NCBI GenBank assembly: GCA_947471745.1
Contig: CANJKZ010000174.1
Location: 1,836,001-1,900,000 of the forward strand
Direction: 5' to 3'
Length of the DNA stretch: 64,000 nt
Origin: Closterium sp. Naga37s-1
Taxonomy: Eukaryota > Streptophyta > Zygnematophyceae > Desmidiales > Closteriaceae
A program made the translations under genes and the position numbers. Shown here one piece after another: positions 22,851 through 34,199 of the stretch (positions are counted from its first letter, which is position 1; each line of letters opens with the position of its first letter). The notes below the pieces were generated by a model. It made no database searches, had not been told where the DNA came from, and saw only the letters and a program-made list of their open reading frames with translations.

Positions 22851-23879
22851 ACCATTCATTCGAATACACTGTGATGCCATTCGAATTGACCAACGCTCCT
22901 GCAACTTCTCACTTGACGATGAACGAAATATTCTGCCCACTCTTAGATAAGTGCGTCATTGTCTACTTGAATTATATATTGATTTACAGCGCCGATAGAA
23001 CATAGCACATACAGGACATCAAAGCAGTAAAAAAAAAAAAAAAAAAAAAAAAATCTGAGAACCGCCTACTGACCAAAGCCTCAAAGTGTGAGTTTTTACA
23101 GGACTGATTGGAGTTTTTGCGCCACGCAATTTCGGCCAGTGGCATGGAAGTAGACCCAAAAAAATATAACGACAATTAACGGCTGGCACACACCGGCAAA
23201 TCTGACCGAATTGTAAAAATTTTCGGGTTTTGTCAACAATGTGCGCCAGTTTGTCCCCGACATGGCAAAGTTGACTACCCGGAGGCAATCGATCATTTTC
23301 TGACAAGGAAAATTGCTCATTTTCACCACTGGTAATTCGTAGCAGCTAACAGAGGCTAAGGGAGTTTATTATGTAAAACTGGCACCAACCACATCTGGGT
23401 ACCGGCATACCCACTGCTAAGGGAACTGCTACTGTAAGAGGCACACAAAAAGGTTACCTCGGGTCACTTCAGGGTTGAAAAAACGCGACAGCAACTGCAG
23501 CGGTATTACTACTGGCCAGAGATGTTGGCCGAAGTATAGCACCGTATGGGGTCGTGCCCCACGTGTCACGTGATGAAGAGCTCGCTTAAGAAAAAAGCGG
23601 GTGTTGCAGCCGATCCCGCCGCCCGAATGCGCCAGGCAGCAAGTAACAATGGACTTTGTCATGGGGTTACTTGCAAACCACGGTAGTAACGATACGGTCA
23701 TGGTCGTCGTTTACTGACTGACGAAAATTGCTCATTTTGTTGCGTGCATGAAATCGATCTCAGCCGAAGAACCTACTCGCTTGTTCATCGCAATCATTGT
23801 CCGCATACGCAGGATACCAGCCTTGATCATCAGCGACCGAAACACGAAGTTTACCAGCAACCTCTGGAAAAACTCGCTG
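22851..23879 (+). mobile_element. Ty3/gypsy reverse transcriptase and integrase remnant
   Basis: Plus-strand frames show RT ([16 protein letters not shown] near 22860-22900, CVIVYL near 22955, and SKCEFLQ beyond an A-tract) and, from about 23640, an integrase core (TMDFVMGL, KIAHFVACMKSISAEE, ALIISDRNTKF to 23865). The stretch between holds RNase H remains at best. It is old and much broken. It joins copia linker sequence at 23880 without LTRs. Confidence 0.75.
23029..23053 (+). repeat. A25 homopolymer
   Basis: Twenty-five A residues within the gypsy RT remnant. No target duplication or 3' end of a retroposon was found around it. Confidence 0.95.
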
Positions 23880-25385
23880 GAGCTGGAGGTTCTGCTACTG
23901 GTGGTACTGGGGTTGCTAGTGCTGGTGGCACTGGTGCACGTCGGCAGGAGACTCTCTCGCCGGAGCGACTTCGCGAGTGGGCTGTAAGTGGGGCAGCCCT
24001 GGTGGTGGAGCTATCCGTGCTCGTACAGCTGGCACTGGACGTGCTGGAGCTGCAGGTTCTGGAGGTGCTGGCCCTGGAGGCGCTATTGCTGGTGTTCCTA
24101 GAGTTGGCCGTGCTAGAGGTGCTGGTGGAGGTACTGGAGGTGCTGGTCCTGTAGTTGCTAGTGCCGTTGTTCCGCGAGTTGGGGGTACTGGCGGTGCTGA
24201 CACTGGAGGTGTTGCTGGAGGTACTGGAGTTGGTGGTGCTAGTCGACAAGAGTCGCTCTCGCCACAGCAGCTTCACGAGTGGGCTGTCCGTTGGGGCAGT
24301 CCCGGTGGTGGAGCTGGAGGTACTGGTTCTGGAGGTGCTGTTGCTACTGGAGCTGGAGGTTCTGGGGGTGCGACTACTCAGCCGCAGCAGTCTGCGCTTC
24401 GTCACCTTCTCAGTCTCCCGCCTGCTGCTACTGAGTTTCCTATTGCTGGTTCTACTCCTTCGTTACTGTTCCCACCGACTGTCCAGTCTCAGCCACAGCT
24501 CCTGCCTGGCTCCCCACTGCCTGCTCTTGCTCCTCACACTGCGGTGTCAGAGTCCTTCACTGAGCGTCGAGAGCCTGCGTCGCGTCCTATCACGCTTGTC
24601 CATTCTCGCCGTGCTGTGCGTCCTCGTCCTCCACCTGTCCTTCGCACCCACATAATGGCACTTCGTCCATCCTCTGTTCCACAGCGCGTTGTCCTACCAT
24701 CTCCTCCTACGTCTTGTCTTCCTCACGTTCCTGACCCAGAGTCAGACCTTGTCCGTACTGCCAGTCCGACTGTCACTCGTCTCCTTGCCACGGTTATGAC
24801 TAACCCTTCCTTTGAGCCTGCTGCTGCGTCTGCCTTACTTGCTGAGCTTGTTGACTTTGCTACTTTGTGCCGCCTTGACTACGCTGCGAGTCTTGTTTTT
24901 TACTCTTCCTGTCCTCCGTCCGTCGGGGGTGAGCTTGCCCTTGGCTGTGACGCTCTTGAGGACAGGCAGTTTGAGCTGGAGTGCCTCGTGACCGCTGCAC
25001 CTCATCTCGCGTCTACGATACTTTGCCCTGATGGAGACCCGGATGCACTTGACATCCCGACCCCGCGCACTTACGCAGAGGCGATCACGGGTCCGTACTC
25101 CTTTCAGTGGCAAATAGCCATGGACGCAGAGATAGCTTCCTAGAAGTCCACAGGCACCTACGTCGACGAGGTTCCCCCACCTGGGGCGAACATAGTTGAT
25201 GGCATGTGGATTTTCAGGGTGAAGTGGCCGCCGGGTTCTCCGCCTGCCTTCAAGGCGTGCTACGTTGCACGAGGCTTCAGTCAGCGTGAGGGGGTCGACT
25301 TCTTCCATACCTTCTCCCCCACCCCAAAGATGACCACTTTTCAGGTGCTACTGCACGTTGCAGCACAGCGCGAGTACGAGCTGCT
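23880..25385 (+). mobile_element. Ty1/copia family A fragment (linker and start of RT)
   Basis: Begins inside the Gly/Ala-rich linker and carries two QQLREW-type modules (near 23960 as SPERLREWA, near 24265 as SPQQLHEWA). It continues through the Pro-rich and acidic linker segments (24400-25010) into the start of RT (QWQIAMDAEIAS near 25110, MWIFRVK near 25205, SPTPKMTTFQ near 25325). It ends abruptly at the junction with another family A copy. Confidence 0.82.
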
Positions 25386-27102
25386 GGCCCCGACAGCACG
25401 GTCTTCCCCTTGCGCACCAAGGGTAAGGTCCCTGATGTCTTGATCCCTTGGATCCGTGCAGTCCATCTCCAACTCCGCGAGCGGTTCCGTGAGGACCTTT
25501 CGGTCCTGCGTCTGCACTTTGACAGAGGTGTTGAGTTCTCCTCCGACCTCTTGTGGGACTTTTGTTATGGGGAGGGCATTCTCCAGTCGTTCACGCTTCG
25601 TGCCTCCCCGCAGCAAAATGGGATTGCTCTGCGCCACATTGGCTTAGTCATGGAGGTCGCTCGTACCTCCATGATCGATGCGGCTGCTCCCCATTTTCTG
25701 TGGCCATTTGCGGTCCGGTACGCTGCGCATCAGCTCAAGCTGTGGCCCCGTGTCTCCTTACCGGAGACCTCGCCTACACTGCGTTGGACGGGGAAGGTTG
25801 GCAATGCGTCGGTGTTCCGGGTTTGGGGCTCTCGTGCCTTTGTTCGCGATACTTCCGCGGACAAGCTCTCCTCCCGCGCTATTCCCTGCGTCTTCCTTGG
25901 CTTTCCCCCTTACGCGCCTGGCTGGCAGTTTTACCACCCCACCTCGCGCCGTATCCTCCCCTCTCAGGACGTCACGTTTGACGAGTCGGTTTCCTTTAAC
26001 CGTCTCTTCCCCTACCGTACTGCCCCTCTGCTCCCCCCCCCCCCCCCGCCGCTCTTCCTTGCTCTAGGTCCCCCTCTAGTAGACCCCTCCCCCCTCAAGG
26101 TCCTGCTCCCTCAAGTGTGTCTTAGGTAGACCCATTTCTTGGGACTGTGCCTGTCGAGGTCGCTGTAGACTCAGGTGCTGCTAGAGGTGCTGCGTCTGGG
26201 GGAACTGCGTCTGGGGGTGCTGAGCCTGCGCCTGCCGAGCTTGGGGGTGCTGAGCCTGTGGGTGCGTAGCCTAATGGTGCTGAGCCTGAGGGTGCGGAGC
26301 CTGGGGATGCAGAGTCTGAGGGTGCGGAGTCTGGGGGTGCTGAGCCAGGGGGTTCAGAGCCTGGGGGTGCCTCGCCACGGCTGTCTCCCCGGCGGGAGCC
26401 TCTCTCACCACAGCAGCTGCGCGAGTGGTTTGCTCAGCGCACACGCCTTCGGAGTGGAGCTGCAGGAGCTGGAGGCTCTGGTGCTGCAGGCACTGGAGCT
26501 GGAGGTGCTGGAGCTGTTCGTCTTGGAGGTGCTGGAGTAATTGCTGGAGCTGGAGGTACCGGAGGTGCTGGAGTTGCCGGTCCTGGAGGTGCTCGTACTA
26601 GAGGTACTGGAGCTGCCGGAGCTGGTGGTGTTGGAGACCCTGGAGCTGGAGATGCTAGCGATGGGGGTGCTAGAGCTGGCGGTACAAGTGCTGGAGGCAC
26701 TGTGCAACGCCGACCGTTTTGCGTTCCGCCGCCACCGTCGTCTCTGCCGCCACCTGACTCGGTCCTTCGCCGGGTTCTTTGTCTCCCGTCTTCTACTGGC
26801 CTTACTCCTAGCTTACTGTGTCCACCGCCTCACCAGTCTCAGCCACAGTTACAGCCAGACTCCCCACTGCCTGCTCTTTCTCCTTACGCTGAGATGACAG
26901 ATTCTTTTACAGAGCGTCGTGAGCGTGAGTCTCGTCCTGCCTTGCCTGTTCGCACTATTTGCACTGGTCGTCGTGTTCCTCGTCTGCGTCCTCCTCTTCT
27001 CCCCAGCACTCACAATATGGCACTTCGTCCTCCCTCTATTCCATTGTGAGTTCCCCTGCCGCCTCCTCTTGCGTCCTCTCCTCCTACCGTTCCTAACGAG
27101 TA
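25386..27102 (+). mobile_element. Ty1/copia family A fragment (integrase and linker)
   Basis: Begins inside integrase (TVFPLRTKGKVPDVLIPWIR), continues through GLVMEVARTSMI and WPFAVRYAAHQLKLWPR to the FRVWGSRAFVRD and FYHPTSRR blocks (to about 26030). It then runs through linker repeats (GVLSLRVRSLG in one frame, Gly/Ala-rich in another) with one QQLREWF module (near 26410). It ends where a minus-strand LTR remnant starts. The order relative to 23880-25385 is wrong for one element, so two copies have been joined. Confidence 0.82.
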
Positions 27103-28929
27103 ATGAATGAACTATGAAAGAGTTGGGTACAAGTACTAACCCTAATTGGGTTGTACCCCTCATGGGCCACCCCACTTTAGCCTACACAAAGTAAGCAATA
27201 TTACATTTTGACACACCCCCATAGGCAAAGTGGGGGAGAACAAGTGGTCACAAGACCAGTCAAGATTAGCAAAACAAGCTCAGGGTGGATCACGAAGTCA
27301 CCACACATTCCGAGCACAAGCAAAGGCCACAAGGCCAGTTCACAAGCAAAGGCCACAAGGCCAGTTCACATGCAGAGGGGTGACCAAGGCGGTGGTGCCA
27401 CAGGAGAGTCTGGTGTGACAGGAGGCGACACGGGCAAGGGGGTGCTAAGGCGGTGGTGCCACAGGAGAGTCTGGTGTGACGCGGAAACCTAAGCAGATGC
27501 AGCTATCTGAGGAAGCTCAGCAGTCAGTGTGTACAGACTCGACCCAGGCCGACGGGTGAACGTGGCCAGGTGACGGTCTGTCTGTGTACACGTGTAGATC
27601 TACACACGCTGACCCCCAGGAGTGGTGGTAGTGACCATCGCATCCTGGAGGGCAGCGGTACTCACCAAGTTCGTAGAGAACGAGGGGAGGTGAAGAACTG
27701 AGAGTGTGCCGGACGGAACCGCCGGACACGAGAGAACAGTGGATGAACGGGCAAGAACTGGGCCCCCCGAGGGGTCAGCCAGTTTGACCAGAACAGGTGC
27801 AGGGAGTGGAGTGAGGGTGGTACTGTCGCGAAAGAAACAGCGGAAAGCACCTGAGTCAAGCGTAAAGGTGTGCAAGGCCTCAGCAGGCGCAGTACCAGGG
27901 AGAGTAGACTCACTAGCACCTAGAGCAGCAGCCTCTATACCTAGGTTGGGCGGCACACACAGGTAACAGTCACCCTTAGCACTAACAAATAAGGCATATA
28001 TAGCAGCAAGGATAGTATCATAGTCAAGAGCAAAGATATCAACTCCAGACCTAAGCAGCTCTGCCCAGCGGAAGTGCTCAGCCTCGTCACCAATCACTGC
28101 ACGCCAAGCGTCGTCTAGGCGGGAGAAGCAGCGGTGCTGAGTGTGAGGCTTCCCGCATTTCTGACCAGCACGGTCACCCGTGCGAATGACATACGGGCAG
28201 CTAACACTACCCCCAGACGCCCCACGCTGAGTAAACCACTCACGAAGGTGCTGGGGCGAAGGGGTCTCGCTCCGACGCTGGTGCTGCTGCCGCTGGCCAC
28301 CGCCAGAACCTCCCCTCTGAACACCTCCACCCTGACTGCCACCACTCCCACGGCCGCCACTACCGCCACTCCCAATCGCTGCCACCACCGCCGCCATCAA
28401 AGCCCCCACTCCCGCCACCACTCCCACCGCTACCACCACCTCCACTACCTCCACCACCTCCAGTGCCGCCCCCACTACCACCCCCGCTGCCACCTCCACT
28501 ACTCCTGCCACCCTTGCCCTTGTTGCTGCGGTGCTTCCCACTAGCAGAAGCAGCCCCGACATCCTCAGCACCAAGGACGTCAAGAGCAGCAGAAGAGGTG
28601 TAGGAGGGGGCAAGGGGGGAGGGGGAGCACCCCTCAAAGAAGGGCGTACGAGGAGTGCCACGAGCGGCACCTACAGCGACTACACTAGTCTCAGCTGCAA
28701 GGAGGTGCTACTTGAGCAGGTCAACAGTGAGGTCTATGGGGTCAAGTGCAAGAAAGTGGTCCCTGACCGCGCGAAGAGAGTCAGGGAGGCGGGTGACTAT
28801 GAAGTAGAAAGTGATGTACATCGGGGGCGGGTTCCTGTCAAGGAACTCTTCTGGGAGTGCAGCGCGGTACTGAGCGTCGCTACTGCGAAGGTGGGTAATG
28901 AGGTCCTCTACCGTGGCAAAGGCGGACAA
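27103..28929 (-). mobile_element. Ty1/copia family A fragment (gag part, zinc motif, protease, 3' LTR remnant)
   Basis: Plus-strand coordinates show an LTR remnant (27103-27213), polypurine tract and 3' untranslated words (to about 27375), then, on the minus strand, GAG-pre-integrase remains, protease (LDSGAFRCFF near 27840), zinc motif CPYVIRTGDRAGQKCG (near 28160-28190), Gly-rich tract (28300-28520) and part of gag (PPMYITFYFIVTRLPDSLR near 28820). Integrase, RT and RNase H were not recognised here. Several breaks. Confidence 0.8.
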
Positions 28930-30199
28930 GCAACTGCGACTGGGACTGGACAGGCGGTGGACTCAGGAAAGGAGGAGGAGGACCAGGAGAAGGCGGGGAG
29001 CCAAGAACCTGCTGAAGGAGCGGAATGTAGTACGGCCGCGGCCGCGCAGCGCCTCCAGAGACAGCAGAGACAGAACCGGTACCCTCAGCCCCAGGGCCTC
29101 CAGTCCCAGCAGCTCCAGCAGCACCTATAGCAGCACCAGCACGTGCAGCACCTCCAGCAGCTCCAGCAGCACCTCCAGCAGCACCAGCACCTGCAGCACC
29201 TCCAGCAGCTCCAGCACCAGCAGCACCTCCAGCAGCTCCAGCACTAGCAGCACTTCCAGCAGCTCCAGCACCAGCACCACCTCCAGCAGCGCCAGCACCT
29301 CCAGTAGCTCTAGTAGCACCTCCAGTACCTCCAGCAGCCCCAGCACCAGCAGCACCAGCAGTAACCCGACAGCGCCAAGAGTACCACTGACGAAGACGCT
29401 GTGGAGAGAGGGGCTCCCGCCGCGACGGGACACCTAGAGCACCTCCAGACGCAGCACGCGCAGGCTCAGTACCTCCAGACACAGTACCCTCAGGCTCCAC
29501 ACCCCCAGGCTCAGCACGCCAAGTCTCAGCACCCCCAGACTCAGCACCCCCAGTCTCAGCACCCCCAGACTCAGCACCCCCAGTCTCAGCACCCCCAGAC
29601 TCAGCACCCCTAGCAGCACCTGAGTCGACAGCTACCTCGACCGGCTCGGCAGGGTCTACCTGGGACACACCTGAGGGGGCAGGACCCTGGGGGGGGAGGG
29701 GGTCTACCAGGGGAGTACCTGGTGCAAGAAAGAGCGGCGGGGGGGGGGGAGAGGCAGTGCGGTAGGGAAAGAGACGGTAGTACGACACCGACTCGTCGAA
29801 CGTGACGTCCTGAGAGGACAGAACACGACGCGAGGTGGGGTGGTAGAACTGCCACCCGGGTGCGTCAGGAGGGAAACCAAGGAAGACACAGGGAACGGCA
29901 CGGGAGGACAGCTTGTCCGCTGTAGTATCGCGGACAAAAGCTCGAGATCCCCAGACACGGAACGCGGACGCATCGCCAACCTTCCCCGTCCACCGCAGAG
30001 TAGTTGTGGTCTCCGGCAAGGAGACACGAGGCTGAAGGTTGATCTGATGCGCAGCGTACTGAACCGCGAACGGCCACAGAAAATGGGGAGCAGCCGCATG
30101 GATCATGGACGTACGAGCGACATCCATGACCATGCCAATGCGGCGCTCAGCAATCCCATTTTGCTGCGGGGAGGCCGGAAGCGTGAACGTCTAGCGGAT

Positions 30200-32656
30200 G
30201 CCCTCCGAACGACAGAAGGCTCTCAGGAGGTCGGAGGAAAACTCCCCACCTCGGTCGGAGTGCAGACGCAGAACAGGAAGGTCGGAGCCGAAACTCTCAC
30301 TGAGTAGGCGACGAGCACCGCGGATCCAGTCGATCAACACCTCAGGAACCTCACCCTTGCTGCGCAAGAGGAAGACTGTGGTGTAACGCGAGTAGTCGTC
30401 AACGACCAGGAGGAAGTAACGCTCGTGACCCTGTCCACGGACGCGGGCTGGGCCCCACACGTCCATGTGAAGAGTCTGCAGAGGAGCCTCAGTCGGAGGA
30501 GACGAGGAGGAGTGAGGGGCGGCACGCTGTCGGCCCTCGACACACGGAACACAGGTGGGGGCAGGCCCCGGAGGAAGGGGAGGGAGGGACCTGGGGAGAC
30601 CAGAGACAAGGGCACGGGAGGCCATACCTCGAAGACGAGGCAGGGAGGGGTGACCAAGGCGGTGGTGCCAAAGGAGAGTCTCGTGTGCCAGAGGACGACA
30701 CGAGCAGGGGGCAGACGCAGGACTAGACCTGGACGTGGTAGCAAACACCTGACTGGACGCAGCTACCTGACCAGACGCAGAGACCGGAGGAGGCGCAGTA
30801 GTCAGTGTGTACAGACTCAACCCTGGCCGACGGCTAAACGTGGCCAGGTGGCGGCCCGTCCGAGAGCAAGTGCAGTGGGTCACACGCTGACCTCCAGGGG
30901 TGAACTGGTCAACCCACGAGTCCTGGAGGTCAGCTCCACTCACCAGGTTCGTAGAGAACGAGGGGAGGTGGAGTCCCGACAGCAAGCCCGACGGGGCTGC
31001 AGGACACGGTAGGACAGTGGAGGAGTGTGCAAGTACTGGGCCCCCTGAGGGGTCAGCAAGGGAGACCGCAACAGGCCGACTGAGCGGCGTGAGCGTGGTG
31101 CTGTCTCTAAAGAAAGAGCGCGAAGCACCAGAGTCAAGTGTGAAAGTGTGAAAGGACGCAGTAGGTGTAGTAGCAGAGAGAGGAGAGGTACCAGCGCCTG
31201 GAGCAGCAGACGCACTAGCACCTAGAGCAGCAGCCGCACAAGCACCTGGAGCAGCAGACGCACTAGCACCTAGAGCAGCAGCCACAGTGCCTGGGTCGGG
31301 CGGGACACGCAGGTAACAGTCACCCTCAGTAATATCAGCAAGAGCATACATGGCAGCAAGGATAGCATCAAAGTCTAGATCAAAGATAGGCACATTCTGC
31401 AGAAGCAGATCATGCCAACGAGGAAGCTCAACAGCGTCAGGAAACTGGGTACGCCAGGCGTCAGTCAAGCGGCCAAAGCAGCGCTGCGTGGTGTGTGGGA
31501 GACCACACACCTCCCCACTACGAGTGCCGGTGCGAAGAACGTACGTGCAGGGACCTGCACCCCCAGACCTCCCACGCCCAGCGTACCACTCACGAAGCTG
31601 CTGAACAGACGGGGTCTCACGGGTGCGCAGCTGCTGCTGACGCTGGCTGCCACCAAGGCCTCCACGCTGCGTGGCCGCACCGCGACCAGCACCACCTCCT
31701 CCGCTACCTCCACCACCGCTGCCGCCGCCGCCACCTCCTCCGCCACCGCCGCCACGGCCTCCAGTGCCGCCACCGACGCCCCCACTCCCGGAACCACCCC
31801 CACCACCACCTCCACCTCCTCCACCTCCTCCACCGCTGCCTCCACCGCCCCCTCCACCACCCCTGCTTCCCTTGCCCTTGCCAGTGCGGCGTCGCCCACT
31901 AGGGGCAGTAGACGCAGCGCCGACCTCCTCAGTGCCAACGAGGTCGACAGCAGCAGCAGAGGCAACAGAGGGGAGAAGGGGGACAGGGGAACACCCCTCA
32001 AAGAAGGGGGTGCGACGGTCGCCGCGAGAAGCACCGACAGCTAAGATACTCTTCTCAGCTGCAGGAAGGCGCTCCTCTAGCAAGTCGACAGTCAGCTCGG
32101 TGGGGCAAAGGGAGAGGAAGTGATCCCTGACTGAGGAGAGAGAGTCAGGGAGGCGGGTGACTAGGTAGTAAAGGGTGATGTACATGGGGGGGGAGTTCGT
32201 AGGAAGAAACTCAGTGGGAAGGGCAGCGCGGTAGCGAGCGTCACTAGTGCGGAGGTGAGCAACTAGGTCAGCAACTGTGGCAAAGGCGGCAAGGTCAGGA
32301 AAAAGGTACGGCAGCATGAGGCGGCTGAGGGCAGCAGTGGTAGGGGAGGAGTAGCGTGCAACCACATCGTCGTACAGAGCCATAGCACTCTTGTACTGAC
32401 TAAAGTGCGCGCGCTCAGTAGACGGCAGGTGATTACGCACAGCAAGACGAGTAGCAGCATCGCGCGTGAGCCACTGCGAGCGAACAGTACTGTCAGCATC
32501 AGCAGCAGGGGCAGTAGAGGCGCAAGACGTGAGATCGAACAGTGAGAGGCCATCCTTGCTATCGCACTGTAGGAAAAGCTGCAGATCATCTAGCCAGACC
32601 TCAAAGTCAACAGCTCGACCCTCAGCATCAAAGGTAAGAACATTGAGACTAGCCAT
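30200..32656 (-). CDS. Family A gag, protease and integrase region
   Basis: Domain extent in a fossil element. It starts MASLNVLTFDAEGRAVDFE, with the capsid-like WLDDLQLFLQCDSKD and PPMYITLYYLVTRLPDSL blocks and then a long Gly tract (about 31870-31680). ETPSVQQLREWYAGRG and the atypical zinc motif come next. Protease has TFTLDSGASRSFFRD. The HHRLGHPSLPRLRG block and an integrase start with DVWGPARVRGQG...VVDDYSRYTTVF and LHSDRGGEFSS follow. This is the longest well-preserved gag-to-integrase stretch of family A in the window. Confidence 0.88.
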
Positions 32657-32689
32657 GACAGGAGCAGCAGCAGTGCAACTCGGCAGGGC

Positions 32690-33570
32690 AGGCTAGGCAG
32701 GGCGGCGCGGCTCGGCAGGGCGGCGCGGCTCGGCAGCGCGGCGCTCTTACCAGTGGCGAGGCCGGGGCAGGGCCGGGGTAGGGCCGGGGCCGGGCCGCAA
32801 AAGATCCGGGGCCGGGTTGGGCAGAGCCGCGACAGTGCAGGAGCAGGGCAGGGGCAGGGCCGGGGCAGAGCCGGGGCAGGGCCGGGGCAGGGCCGGGGCA
32901 GGGTCGGAGCAGGGCCGGGGCAGGACCGGGGCAGGGCCGGGGCAGGGCCGGGGCAGGGCCGGGCAGGGCCGGGGCAGGGCCGGTGCAGGGTCGGAGCAGG
33001 GCCGGGGCAGGGGGCAGGGCCGGGGCAGGGCCGGGGCAGGGCCGGGGCAGGGCCTGGGCAGGGCCGGGGCAGGGTCGGAGCAGGGCCGGGACAGGGCCGG
33101 GGCGAGGCCGCGACAGGTCCGGGGCAAGGCCGGGGCCGGGCCGCGGCAGTGCAGGAGCAGGGCCGGGGCAGGGCCAAGACAGGGTCGGGGCGAGGGCCGG
33201 GGCAGGGCTGCAACAGTGCCGGAGCAGGGCCGGCGCAGGGCCGCGACAGGTTGGGGTAGGGCCGGGGCAGGGCCGGACGGGGCCTTACTGGGCCTGACGG
33301 GGCCTGACGGGGCCGCTAACGGGGCCTGACGGGGCCGTACGGGGCCTCTAACGGGGCCTGACGGGGCCTTACTGGGCCTGACGGGGCCGCAAACGGGGCC
33401 TGACGGGGTCTGACGGGGCCTTACAGGGCCTTACGGGGCCTTACGGGGCCTTACGGGGCCACACGGGGCCTTAAACGGGGCCGTAAACGGGGCCTTACGG
33501 GACCTTACGGGGCCTTACGGGGCCGGCGCTGGCTCTAAGGTCAGGTGCAGGGGCCGCTACGGGCCTCGAA
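32690..33570 (-). repeat. GC-rich leader tandem array
   Basis: The left part is built of about 12-bp units (GGGGCAGGGCCG). The right part (33270-33530) uses about 16-bp units with GGGGCCTTACGGGGCCT. It lies between primer site and gag of the 28930-33788 element. Confidence 0.9.
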
Positions 33571-33657
33571 GGGCAGGCGCGACGCGCGCGTCGAGCAGGT
33601 AAGAAAAATTCAGTGGTGGGCCCTTTTTAAGAAAAACTCGAAACTAGCTCTATACCA

Positions 33658-33788
33658 TGTGAGATAATTGACGAAAGAATGAATGAACTAGAAACGAAGA
33701 TGGGTACAAGTAGAAAACATAAGTGTTGTACCCTCTAAGAGCTACCCCACTACAGCCTAAATAGACTATAGCAGATATAAGTTTGACA
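33658..33788 (-). repeat. 5' LTR of family A element (131 bp)
   Basis: Plus-strand ends TGTGAGATAA and GTTTGACA. It is similar along its length to 6406-6537, defining an LTR subtype distinct from 17655-17786 and 38713-38850. Confidence 0.85.
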
Positions 33789-34154
33789 CAAACAACATCC
33801 AACCTTCACCTAAATTGTACCCCTATAGTGCCTGCCCTGCTACACTATAGTCAACCAAACAAAACAGTACAATTTCGAGTTGGATAAAACTGAATCTGCG
33901 CACTCAATTAAACCGAACTGCAAAGCTTCCATCTTGGGTTCCTTTGCGAGCTCGTCCTTTCTGCTTGCACTATTCATAGCGCGTACAATGTTGTGCCGAA
34001 GCGCACATTGCGCGAGTACCTGCAAATGCATCAAGCGAAAATTTCGAAAACAAACAAACACACGAACATTCCATTCACACCCAAATGCATTCGCACACGC
34101 ATACTCGTACAAACAGACGGTAGGATGTCGTGCAATGTGAATTTGCACCCAACA
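33789..34154 (-). repeat. 3' LTR remnant of family B
   Basis: Nearly identical to 57640-58005 and 60438-60803, the inner end of the solo LTRs; ends GCACCCAACA next to the polypurine tract. Confidence 0.88.
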
Positions 34155-34199
34155 CACTCCCCCTCAGCCTGCCGGCTGCATTCCACATCATTCCATGCT

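Larger units (their letters stand above)
28930..33788 (-). mobile_element. Ty1/copia family A, 5' two-thirds (LTR to linker)
   Basis: Minus-strand order: LTR (33788-33658, 131 bp), primer site (TGGTATAGAGCTAG, from 33657), leader array (33570-32690), gag (ATG at 32656), Gly-rich tract, QQLREWY, zinc motif CTYVLRTGTRSGEVCG (about 31520), protease LDSGASRSFF (about 31120), GAG-pre-integrase, integrase (about 30470-29750) and linker (29700-28960) with a QRLRQWY module. RT and RNase H are not present next to it. The gag-to-integrase part is well preserved. Its LTR is inserted in, or joined to, the family B LTR remnant that starts at 33789. Confidence 0.88.

Noticed and set aside
23029-23053. A25 tract as the tail of a processed gene or SINE
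   Set aside because: Gypsy RT coding resemblance continues on both sides and no target duplication or body was found.
32753-33329. Gly/Arg/Ala-rich plus-strand frames
   Set aside because: They run antisense through the 12-bp leader array of a minus-strand element.
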